From Brugia malayi (taxonomy: Eukaryota; Nematoda; Chromadorea; Rhabditida; Onchocercidae): a DNA stretch of 64,000 nucleotides. Below, one piece after another: positions 53,485-64,000 of this stretch. Position 1 is the first letter of the stretch, and each line of letters opens with the position of its first letter. The notes under the pieces were generated by a model. It made no database searches and was not told where the DNA came from. It saw nothing but the letters and a program-made list of their open reading frames with translations. The position numbers and the translations under genes are program-made. The stretch is taken from contig NW_025062479.1 of NCBI RefSeq assembly GCF_000002995.4, forward strand, positions 3,777,221 to 3,841,220. The letters are read 5' to 3'.

Positions 53485-55763
53485 GACCGCACACGGTGAC
53501 AGCCCTTAGACAAAGTGTATGTTGTGTGATGTGATGAGATGATGGTGCGCAGCAGCTCCGCACTGTCCTCCTCCTTCGTTATCGTCGTGGTCGCTGTCTC
53601 CGTCGCTACTACGTTTGCGGAGACGAAGGGCACACAGCAAGTTACAGCAATGCACACAGCAAGTGACATACATACACCTTTATGAACAGAGGCATTACAC
53701 TCGCATCCCTGCAAGCGACATGTAAGATAAGCTCCTTCGTCGCTTGCAGATGTCGGCCAGTGGGTTAGATGTGTATTAGGCCTTCTGTGTTTGTTGCTTG
53801 GAAGATTGATCTGTAGAAAGGTAAGTTAAGAATATGTGGGATAAACTTAAAATATGACAACTGGTTGTTATATCCTTACACAGATCATCAGTGCATTATT
53901 GTTATTTGCATAGAAAAAATTATATCCTCAATGTAGATGATAGTAATAAACCTAGTACAATAATATTATTCCTTTCAGTTCCCAAAGGTTATTGGTCATT
54001 CAAAATCCTGTATGAGCCTATTTAGAGGCGGGCATTAAGATGACGCACGTTTGATCGAATGCGATATAGCACAATACGGTGACCTTACAAATGAAACATC
54101 CCGTGCAACACCGTTCATCATACAACAAGACGGTAGCAATATCAGTACGCTGTTCATCCATGCCTTCCTCCATTATCCCACAGACCCTTAAGATTAAATG
54201 CTGCTACGAAAAACCATAAAAAACGACCATTAATTTTCTCTCCTCTCTCTCGTATTGCATGAAACTATTTAAAAAATGAATTGTCGACTACAGCAGGAAA
54301 TTTTTCTTTCCATAAATATGAATGATCAATTATACTATCTGATATCAAAAAAATTTTACTATTAATTTACTGCAGCTTATCTTATTAGGTAATACTTTAC
54401 CTTTTTCAAGTAACTGATAAGTTGAACACCTTAATATTATTGCTTTGACTCAGCTAAAAAAGAAACTCATTTCTTTTGCAGCATTAATGAATCCAGTTAT
54501 GTAAATCCACCCATTTAGTTGCCAATATCACAACATAAATTCTTCAAAAATGGATTACTGGAAACTCTAAATTAAATATCTGCAACTCTTTTTCTGTTGT
54601 TATTCAAAAATTTGCTGTAGCATAGAAGTGATTATACGATCCTGACTGAATTCCTACAAGCGTTTGATTTAAATTAGTTTCAAGCAACAAAACCGGTTAT
54701 TTCAGAACTATCGTATGTTTCAAGTTTTTAAATTATGCTCTTCAGACTTCTGAAATTAATCAAGAAAGGAATCAGTCAAGGATTTTTCAGCTTTTCGATC
54801 TTTTCTTACTTCTTACTATTGGTATCGTCAAACTTTCTCCTAGGAAAATTGCTTACATTTATTCATTCAGCACTCTCAGTTTCCCTTGTTATAATAAGCT
54901 ACCATCCTACAAATTTTCATTTTTCTTACGGTTTTGGAAGGATATCATATCACAACTATCTGAGTACTTTTGATGTTCAGAGCAATTTGCGTAATGAAGT
55001 TTTATACAGTTTACCAGTTTTGTAAATAAGCAGTTGTCAATGTTGCTGGCACGTTGCAGTTCCAGAACAGATTAGAGAAGTACTGCTCGGCACTTGAAAA
55101 TTAGTTTACAGAAGAAAAATGAATTTTCTTAAAATATGGACAAAGGAATTTGAAAAGGAATTCAATATGTACAATATGTTTACCTAACGAACGGTCATAT
55201 TTTAAAATGTCAGAATGTATTTATGTTGTCTTATATACACATAGCATTGGGAAATTGTGATCAGAACTAAGCAAAATTTGCTAATTAATTCCAAGAACTG
55301 TCTTATTTGCATTAAAGACAGTCCTAATGGAAATGGTGTACTAAAAAAACTCGTAATTTTTGTGATACTGTTAGGACTATTAATAAAGCAGTGATAAGCA
55401 TAAAATCAAAAGAAAAAAAATCGACTCGTTAGCTTGAATTTTGAGAAAGGAGTAACAAATTTCATGGGGTGAGGGAGGGAGTGCGAGGAGAGGGGGAATA
55501 TTTGCCCTAAGAACAAAACTGTCACTCTCAAAGATAATAGAAAGATAATCAAGCAAATAATAAAAACAAAATTTCTTCTGTAAAATTACCGCGATGTATT
55601 TCTTTCAGCACTTCATTTTATTGAGAAGATATAAATAAGGCAATACAACCAAAACTGCTACATCTCAATGGATTTCAAAACCGATTTGTCATTTAAAGAA
55701 TTTTACATAAACATCAATTAACAGTGATTATATTTACAATAACCCGGAGAAATATACTTCTAA
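53485..55763. other. Upstream region of the Clc-like gene
   Basis: The first 270 bases (53485-53760) are noticeably GC-richer than the rest and are probably 5' UTR/promoter of the Clc-like gene. They contain a perfect 11-bp inverted repeat. The remainder is AT-rich with no supported exon. A minus-strand AATAAA at about 55617-55622 may end the Ras-like transcript. Confidence 0.5.
53709..53749. repeat. Perfect 11-bp inverted repeat near the Clc-like gene 5' end
   Basis: The arms CTGCAAGCGAC (53709-53719) and GTCGCTTGCAG (53739-53749) flank 19 bases. It lies about 225 bases upstream of the start codon in a GC-richer patch. It may be a factor-binding palindrome or an RNA hairpin. Confidence 0.7.
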
Positions 55764-57607
55764 CTATGATATCTTACAATCACTTTCACCTAATGGTACT
55801 TCTTTATCGTGGTATTTCATTCTCAGTGACTGGTGCTTGGAGCGTCGTAAAAGACTGCCCGACCGATTGAGACCTTTTGGATTGTCTTTAGCTTTGCTAA
55901 CCTGTAATTAGCATGCATTAAGTTTTCTTGTCAAACGATATTCAACTTCATGGACTTATATACTAAGGTACTTATATACTGCGGTAGATTATTATAATTT
56001 CGAAAAATTATTCGTTTAAAGTGTAGAACACTTTGAAAAAAATTTTGCAAATTAAAAAACAGTTCTTTGATACTCATAGGAATTTCAGAGTTTTCGTGAT
56101 TGGACAATTCAGAATTAAAAAATTTTTTTTCTTACAAATAAGGCGCATCGTCACTCTATTTACTTCGTCTGAAATATTTTCTCCATCCGATTTTTGAAAT
56201 TTTCGGAACCCAAAATCTTAATTGGAATTTGTAGGATAATACTGCTTTAAAAAGTATGCCTCTATTCTAAAAAGGGTAGAAATTGCTCTTAGCATTTACC
56301 TTATACAGTTAGGTAATAAGGCAATAGTACTTACCCGCAATGACCAATTTCGATTAAGCTTCTTTGTTGGCGAAATCTCACGAGATCTCAATTTTTGTTG
56401 CTTCATCCACTTCTGAAAAAATTTCTGCAAATATTGACATTTTATGAATTCTGATACATCAAAGAAAGTGGAAGGTAAGGAAAGGAAGAGAATATAAACA
56501 GATTGACAAGCAACATTTTGCTGGAAATTGAACGAATAATAAAATGTATTTCAGATAGATGCTCAATAATTTTACAAAATCATAGACAAGCATAATGTGA
56601 GCGTAAGGGTTTACAAATTATTCAACGATTCAGTATAAATAAATATTGAAGTTCATAAAAAAAATATTGAAATGTTCTGAACCACAACTTCAGAAATATT
56701 TTGACAAAATAAGAAGAGTTGTCATCTCTAGCTTACTTCTTCATCCAATAAACCACTTTGATCCAGAAAATTTCGGAATATTTTCACTGTGTTATAGTTC
56801 ATTTTTGCAGAGGATTCGACATAACTTATATTGAAATTTAAATGTTGCATCCATGCTTGAACTGTTGCTTCATAGACCTAAATCATTTCCGTCAAAAACC
56901 TGAGTAATACTAAATTGATATTACGATTTTTATTTTGAATTTTTTTTTTAAATTATTGAAAACATTTCGGAAACATAATATTACTGATTGATGCTATTAA
57001 TTTAAGTACTTTTTGAGGAGATGAATCGCACTTGTTCCCAACAACAACAGTTGGAAGAGTTCGAGCATCTTTTCGTTGCTGCACAATTTGTGACCATATG
57101 TCACTCATCTGAATTTATGACTTTGGGGATTTCTGAATATGACAAAAATTTTTTTCAGATCTGTTTCTTGTGCAAAATCTCTCACATGAATTCCAACTGA
57201 AATTATAAGGACCTGCTTGAAACTAGCCACATCATTGACAGAAAATACAAGCATGAATGCACTGGCGGATGCTATTGCAATTTTGCGCATGCCAGGATAG
57301 CCGAAATTTGTATCCAGAATTTCCAGTGATATTTCTTTCCCCTGTTTCAACATAATGATTTTTATTGCTTGAAAAAACGAGACAATAGGAGAAAATTCAT
57401 AAGATAACTGGGACAATAGAAAGCTCCATCAAATAAGCACTAATTCAAACTAACAAAAACCTGTATATTGAAATCTCTCGAATAAAGATCTTCAACCGTT
57501 TCTCTGTATTTTTCATCGAAAGTTCCATGAAGATAACGTCGAATGATTGATGTCTTTCCCACTTTTCCAGGACCCAACACAACTATGCGGAATCGTGTTT
57601 CTTCCAT
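55764..57607 (-). CDS. Ras-superfamily GTPase, RASD/Dexras-like, with CaaX tail (6 exons)
   Basis: Exons from the start: 57461-57607, 57213-57341, 57010-57108, 56737-56877, 56335-56412, 55764-55901. All are in phase, giving 243 residues. Motifs: P-loop GPGKVGKTS (about residues 12-20), the effector-side ETVEDLYSRDFNI, G4 GNKCD, and G5 ESSAK. The protein ends DCKIS, a CaaX box (CKIS) predicting farnesylation and membrane anchoring. The G3 region reads LEILDTNFGYPGMRKIAI, resembling the RASD pattern DTSGNHPFPAM but without Gly at the DxxG position and without the catalytic Gln. A basic 60-residue extension (KKLNRNWSLR; SLLRRSKHQSLRMKY) precedes the CaaX box. It probably has low intrinsic GTPase activity; this is inference. 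RASD versus another Ras-like subgroup is not settled. Confidence 0.88.
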
Positions 57608-59850
57608 CTCTATATAGTGTGTGAAGATGACATCGTTATTGAAATTTGGATTCCATTTCTATTATCATAACGATTTTGTATACTCTATTGTGTATGATCT
57701 TGGCGAAAATAATCACTTTGTAAGTCGAGTTGTCATTCCTATTTGTTAGCAAGTTCTCCGCACTTAATTATTTGAGCTATCAACAGTCAAAAAGTTAACA
57801 TTTAAGAAATTCATCTAATTTATATCTTTTATTTTTATTTTGCATCGTTTTCATTGACTGTTACAATACGCTTGTGGTCCCTTCGAAGAAATCAGTATTT
57901 GCTTTAATAATGCAGATAAATTAATTTCTGTCTAGTACTTATTAACATTTACTACAACCAATGCTTTCGTTTTGCTTCCGTAAATCTTTCTCATCACGAA
58001 AAAATGTGAAAATAAGCAACAAGAAAAAAAGAGAAATATCGAAAAGAGCTGGAGAGTGAAGGAAATAATATTTTGTTCGTTATTACTAATTTTTCGCAGA
58101 TGTGAATTATTTTCAAACCTTTTACAACAACAGCCTCACGAAACCAAACTCTAGAAAGAGATTTTATGATGACTTAAAAAGGCATGGATTGTCTGCCTAG
58201 ACTAGGCTATGCAAGAGACATCGCCGTGTTAACCGATAAAGCATGTAAACATGCAATTCAAACTGCCAACGGTATTCGCAGAAACAGACTGAATGAAATC
58301 TTCTTCTGAGTTCACTAGGAGATCACAGTGTCCTACTTTGCTCAAAAATGAACAGGCTCTGCTACTTTTGCATTGCGTTAGAGTTAGATTTTGTGCACTT
58401 CATGAATAATACCAAAGATAGTAAAAGAATAACTTGAAAGATTTTTAAGTTTCATCCTGAATCTGAATGAGAAAAACTGTTAAAAGAATGCGGGAAAGAT
58501 TTTGAGGATGTCATATTTACATGAATATACCAAGAGTTTTACTCGTTGCACTAGCTAGGAATATTTTTTCCAACCTCATTTCTAATAAAATTTCCTTTCA
58601 TACTATTGGATAGCTGTAATTTGCTTTGGTGAAATTTCAAATATTAGAGATAAAAGCATTATGTGAACTTAATCTGTACCATAAAACCGAAATCCGACTA
58701 AACCGATTTAGCCGAAAATCATCAATCTGAAAAGTAAATAATCCCGTACTGTTTAATGACAGTGAATGCTGTGAATAAAAATTTTTTCGAAATCAAAACC
58801 GTGCCATGATTTCGAAAGTAAAACTTATCAAGTTGTTGACAAAGTCACGTTTAGTCTAGGAAAAGAAATCATTGGAAGTAAATTAGCAGCTTCACCAAAG
58901 TAAATTTTTAAGGCAGCGATCTTAAATTTCATTTTTTACAATTATTAAATTAACTTTTTGAAAAAGAACATATCTCTCCAGAATATGCAGCGAATTTAAT
59001 TTTGAATGCTTACTAAATTTTGAACACTTCTATTGCACGAAGCTGATGAGACCAGACACAAAGAGTCAAAGGTGCACATGTACTAAAAAAATTTTTTTCG
59101 GCAAAAAACTCCTTTCATGTGGTATCATTCGAAACGTTTCAGGCACGATTTTTGAAGTAATAAATTCAGCTTAGATAACATCAGAAGAAATAACGAACTG
59201 ATACAGCAAGTGCCTGTCCTAGGAGAAAAATCTATGAGTTACAATTAAAGTTAACTTTTTAGGGAAATTCAACAGTCTTGGAATAGTAACACGGAAGATA
59301 TTTCACTAATTTCAGAGAATTGTTTACAAGGGTATCGTGATTTGTATTATTAAAGTTTTGTATGATTATAATTTGTGTTACAAAAATGTAAAATGTTCTT
59401 GGCTTTGTTTTTGACATGTTAAGTCTGGTACTACGAGAGGAATCGCGTTCTTAAGACAACTGTTTTGTTAGAATGTTTTCTCATTAAAACACCCAATATT
59501 GATAAAATTTGATCGTTTATATTTAATTATTTCGCTAATTTTTGTAAGTTTCATATAAAATTATTAAAGGTAAAAGCTCAGATGCCATCCATATTGTAGC
59601 AGTACTGTTAAATGGTCAAACAGAATAGCAAAAGAAGAGTAACCAGCTGATTCATTTTTCATGTCCTTTTTGACGTGCCCATTATTTGCTACTAATGTGA
59701 AAAATATTGAAATTAGTATAAGACAACATTAAAAAAAATTTTTTTTTTTAGTATATGGATGCTTAGTATAGTTTTCCCTTGAATCTTTAGAAAAAGAAAC
59801 ATGAAGCACAATTTTTTTTTTGGTAAACAGATTCAATTGAAACTACTTAG

Positions 59851-59934
59851 CAATCAGATACTCGCGATAACACGACAAAATTGTCAGAAATGGAATCTGT
59901 AGCTGATGATGAAAGAAGCGAGAGTAAAAGGCAG
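59851..59934 (+). CDS. Isolated exon-like segment
   Basis: It lies between the acceptor ACTACTTAG and a GTTATA donor and is open for 28 codons with a polar, protein-like product (QSDTRDNTTKLSEMESVADD then ERSESKRQ). No partner exon with matching phase was found, so it may be a lone exon of an unresolved gene or chance. Confidence 0.25.
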
Positions 59935-61344
59935 GTTATACATTATTATTATTAAACAATAATATCCAAAACGATTCGATAAATAAAACAACCCTACTTT
60001 ACAATTAATAAGCAAAAAGAAAAACTCAAATAATGCAACAATCAACTCACAAATGAGTCGGTTACTGCATTGTTTTATCTACAAATAGTGAAGGAAAAAT
60101 CTGTAAAATGGTTCAAAGACTGAGAAGCAGAAGCAGTGGAGAGGTATGCATAATGAAAAGGAAACCATGGAAATGCCTCATTTTGTTTGCAGAGCTGAAC
60201 AAAAGAGGGAGAGGAAAAGAGAGGAGGAAAGAAAAATACATGACTACTATTTGTTTTCAGTGTAAAACACCTGGTATAAGATGACAAGTCTACTTCCTTT
60301 TTCGACTTCGCAACTTTTCTAAGAAGTTACTTACTAAGGAACGTCTCCTTTGTTAAGCAAATCATATGAGTGTCGCCTTAAGAAATGAATAGTAGATCGA
60401 CACGGCAACTGAGGAAAGATACACATTGGAAAGGGACAGATTTAGAACAATGATGAAAATTCAAGCTCTTTATTTCAGGATTTATTAAATACAGTAGGCG
60501 GAGCTCCCACAGCACGCGTTCCTTTTAATTTAGTTTAACTTTTCAGTTCTGACAATTCATAGACAAATGAAGTAAATATCCCCTTAATTAATATTACTCT
60601 TTCTAAGGTTTCCTGACTATTTCTGACATAGTTAATGAAATAAGAAACTAAACTCAACTCTGTGGTATAAAAAGGTGCCTACATACTAAATCTGTTATCA
60701 ATATTAAAACTTCAATTTCTAACATGTTGTATTCCAGTTCTTCTATCTACTTTAATAAAAGTCTGATATTATAAAAATAGCTTTCAGTTTAAATCCATTT
60801 GCAAATCCTATGGTGCCGCAGTTACAACCAACACTTTTCTGCATACAATTTCAAAAAATCTTAGACATACCACTGATTGATTGAAGTTGAATAAGCTCCC
60901 AAGAAAATTCTGATCAAATTCCAGCTCATCCGTTAATCGGCTGATTTGTAAATTGCTGGCAAATAAGAATAACAACATACCCTGCAGGATTAAAGACCGT
61001 CGTTGTATAAATCTCAGACCCTCATGTACTCACTTTTTTTTCTAATTAAATAAGCTATTAAACTGTGTTACACAATCTATCCCTTTCCGAATCACTCTGT
61101 TAACACATAACTTCTAACTGAAATGATATGGAACACAAATAGCAATAAGTGATGATCAATCCAACACTGATTCATAATGAACTAAAATTAATGCTCTCAA
61201 AAAATCTGGAAGACAGTAATTAATTGTGTTCATGGTCTGATCATATGAAAACTTGACGAGGAATAGAAATAAGACGTTACCTGCGAATATCTTTATGAGC
61301 TACATACAATTTGGATACATATTGACATCATATGTATAGTCGTC

Positions 61345-61366
61345 TTGATCTTCTCATCAAGATCAA
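61345..61366. repeat. Short hairpin
   Basis: TTGATCTT and AAGATCAA are perfect 8-base arms around a 6-base loop (CTCATC). Nothing coding is nearby. Confidence 0.55.
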
Positions 61367-62104
61367 TGGAACAACCCAACTTTAAGAAGAAAGATTCAGC
61401 ACCGAGACTAGAGATGTCGAGAGCTGTACTCCTAAATTATTCACTAAAAATGTCTTATGCTTAACTGAATTTTCATGTTTTACTACAAGCCTTACGCAGA
61501 TTTTTTGCGATGCTTAGCTTACTAGCAATTTGCCAGATATTTGCCAGCTTTTCCGAATTCTTTTTCGGTTCAAAACTAAAAGCATTTTATCGTCACTTAC
61601 GATTTTGCTACCAGTAAGTCAGGATGAAAAACGGTAGATATTTATATCAAACGATAAAATGACATACACAAATCGACGTATATACATATATATACGTACA
61701 TAATAACTGGCGTACGTAACAACTGGCTTTTTTTATGTAGCAAGATATTTCTTAAACAATTCGATGGAAGAAAGCGTTCAAAAATTTGACGCGAGCGCGT
61801 TGGTCCTAAAGCGAAATATGCACGCAACGCAGGTGGCATTTACCATTTCCATTATACTGCATAGCATGGAAATGAGTGGGAGGATGTTACGCAATGACTG
61901 TTTGACGAAAGTTGCGTGAGGTATAGTACCAATTTGTGTGAGTGTTGTTAAGTAGACGTCACAGATTTGTAGTTATTATCCTACTTCATAGTATTTTTGG
62001 TCGTTTCTCTTGGGCCGATAGATAAATCGTTCTAAATATTCCTAGATTGTTCCAGGTATGTCTGCCTATTGGTCGCTGAATGTGTTGTAATTCAGCGAGG
62101 TACG

Positions 62105-64000
62105 ATGAGCCCTGAGAAGGGGAACACTCGATGTCAAGCTGGTAAGGTTTTTGTGTTATTTCACTGCTATTTAAAAGTAATCTGTTGCAATGATTCTGAA
62201 TTAACAAACTGGAAATTAGTAAAATGAGACCCTTCCAACAGAACCTCGTAGAACGGAGACTCGGAGTACGGCTGCAGCAGAGCTGAAAAGTAGTCCAAGT
62301 GGTTGTAGAACGTACGCTTCAACTTCACCCTATAAAACCAGGTTACTTGTTGCTTTACGTTTACTACATTTCTGGAAGTTGCTTTATGCTGTGATCTGTT
62401 TGTTGTTGAAATAAATATAGAAAGCGCTTATCCTTGCTGCCTTGTTGTACTCATTAATGCTTAGCAAGCAGTTTATCCTTCTGAAACTTTCTTTTTAGAA
62501 GGTTTTGATAGTCTGATAACGATTCATAGCTGATATTATAAGATAATTATAAGAAAGTAGATTTAAACATGTTCTTTAGGCAACAGAGCAATGGAATAAC
62601 GACAGAGAAGACTCGCTATACACCCGATTTTGCACCAGTACGCTCGCGGCGGGGCTCAGCAGCACTTATCATACCTCCTCTTCCAGCAGTACCATCCACT
62701 GCCGCAGCAAGTAACCTGTAGTTTTATAGCAGTTGATTTTTTCATATTTGGTCTGAGTGACAAACAAAGTAATAGAATATTTCGTGAGTCTGTGAGCAGA
62801 TTCCATTATTTTTATCTATTTAACTTCATTATTATCTAATATTGCTTACTTTTAATGGATTCAGGAAAAAAAGGACGTCGCGGTAGAGATGACGATAGTG
62901 ATAGTGATACTGCAAGTAGTAACTCAGGACCTGTGAATGCCAAACGAACTCGCTTGTGTCATAGCAAGAATGATATTAAAAGCGTGGAAATAGTTGTTGG
63001 TAATGTTGCATCGGAAATTAAAGAAATTACGCAACAGAATAATGTGGCTAAGGTATTGTATAGAACTATTCAGATGAATCCTGATATTTATGTCCCTCCA
63101 AAATTTATGAAGACACTGTGCCATCATATGTGCCGTCATTTTAGGAAGGTTCTTATAAAAATTAAGGTCGCAAAGGTCATTTGTCTGTATGAAATCATTT
63201 GCTTTATTCGCTTCATGATAGCAGGACACTTCACATGATGCGCTGACAGAACGACAACCTCAGAAGAAAACAGATTCCGATTTGGAGCAGCACTTCAAAA
63301 GTTCGTTATCACTTGCTGCTTATTTGCGCCTTTAATGTTATCAGTGTATTTTCTTCTTTCTTTCTTCATTGCTAATGCAAAATTTACTTCTTTAAAACAT
63401 TCGAAAATTTTTTTGCAGAGGCTATTCGACTTTATCGATACATGTCACTGCCGGATACGCAAGTTGGTAGCGCTAGACCAGTATATAGGCCTTTCTTAAA
63501 AAGAAATTTGATATACATGAGACGATCTGCTGTAAGTTGAGAGATTATTTTTAATTAATTTTCGCTCTTATAATAACTACGAAAAATTTTCAGTCCATTT
63601 ATGGAAGTTATAACTTCCCCATTCTAAGTATGTGTTCATTGTATTTGTATTATTGTAGCAGTCGATAGCAGTAGGAGATGATTGCATGCCTCCCCTTTGT
63701 CCACCAGCTGCTATTGGAAAAACTGGAATGAAGGCGAAGTTACGCAAACACGAAAATCTCATGAATATACTTCATGCAATCAGGCGGAGGAATGAAATAT
63801 TAAAAAAGGTGTCGACTTTCCATGTACTATTTTCTTTCCTTTTTTTTGCTGCATACTCATTCTCAAATTTTTATATACTGTTTAAATTTTCCCCCTGATT
63901 TCTTTTCCACCTTTCGGTTTAGATGCTTGTGATGCATATATAAGTTATGTTTCAGAATCCAAAAACAAAATCATCAGGTTCAGCAGCTGTCTCATATTTG
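62105..64000 (+). CDS. Unrecognised, probably nuclear protein; 5' part only
   Basis: Exons: 62105-62141, 62242-62341, 62580-62710, 62865-63148, 63225-63300, 63419-63531, 63659-63808, and 63956 to beyond the window. All seven internal junctions are in phase; at least 312 residues are present. The start is MSPEKGNTRCQAEPRRTETR, followed by a Ser/Thr/Arg-rich disordered region (TPDFAPVRSRRGSAALIIPP). A basic then acidic signal follows (RKKGRRGRDDDSDSDTASS) that looks like a bipartite nuclear localisation signal. A more ordered segment comes next (NVAKVLYRTIQMNPDIYVPP, KTLCHHMCRHFRK), and later RPVYRPFLKRNLIYMRRSA and PPLCPPAAIGKTGMKAKLRK. No catalytic or zinc-finger motif is complete within the window. 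I do not recognise the family. The right end is truncated by the window, not by a stop. Confidence 0.68.

Larger units (their letters stand above)
57608..62104. other. Gene-poor 4.5 kb interval
   Basis: No complete gene is supported. An isolated coding-like exon lies at 59851-59934 (+). An acceptor-led charged segment (near 60193, AEQKRERKREEERK in one frame) could not be joined to it in phase. An 8-bp-stem hairpin is at 61345-61366. Confidence 0.5.

Noticed and set aside
53427..53714. Minus-strand 95-codon ORF with secretory-looking residues
   Set aside because: It lies in another frame over the Clc-like first exon and 5' region. It starts at a non-ATG codon in the original frame call and has no splice support.
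60075..60287. Minus-strand 70-codon ORF
   Set aside because: It is made of a polypyrimidine stretch (Phe/Ser/Pro-rich), and the purine-rich plus strand reads as charged residues. Neither could be joined to other exons in phase.
62924..63229. Minus-strand 101-codon ORF
   Set aside because: Antisense shadow of exon 4 of the right-end gene.

Overview
The window is eukaryotic nuclear DNA, about two-thirds A+T. It is packed with small exons separated by short AT-rich introns with GT-AG borders, and no bacterial, plasmid or phage features were seen. It is almost certainly from a nematode. One gene encodes a four-pass Clc-like (claudin-superfamily) protein of the nematode type. Several start codons sit just downstream of a T-rich 3' splice acceptor with no convincing upstream coding exon, as expected for spliced-leader trans-splicing. 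The base composition and loose gene spacing fit a spirurid/filarial worm, but that placement is inference.

Layout from left to right: a WDR54-type WD-repeat gene (221-3100, +); a possible tiny cysteine-rich gene (5328-5538, -); an unrecognised 202-codon gene (6356-7550, +); a 6 kb gene-poor stretch with two diverged copies of one repeat; a very large ATM protein-kinase gene (13675-28733, -); a coiled-coil protein gene (30932-33883, -); a 4.9 kb gene-poor stretch; an RBM42 RNA-binding gene (38794-40836, -) divergent from a GTPBP1-type GTPase gene (41518-45452, +); the Clc-like gene (46751-53484, -); a Ras-superfamily GTPase gene with a CaaX tail (55764-57607, -); a 4.5 kb gene-poor stretch; and an unrecognised, probably nuclear protein gene that runs off the right edge (62105-64000, +).

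Exon models for eight genes were built by hand from splice signals. Every listed junction was checked for reading-frame continuity, and family alignment supports WDR54, ATM, RBM42, GTPBP1, Clc-like and Ras. The 3' third of ATM (PI3K-like kinase plus FATC) was resolved exon by exon; its alpha-solenoid part is described only in blocks. The genes look like unrelated housekeeping or signalling loci: DNA-damage kinase, mRNA-binding protein, translational GTPase, membrane protein, small GTPase. There is no evidence of an operon or of a new multi-gene system. The most unusual local features are a tandem duplication of the RBM42 acceptor and start region that creates an overlapping upstream ORF, a Ras-like GTPase with an altered switch-II motif, two unrecognised genes, and several diverged repeat pairs.
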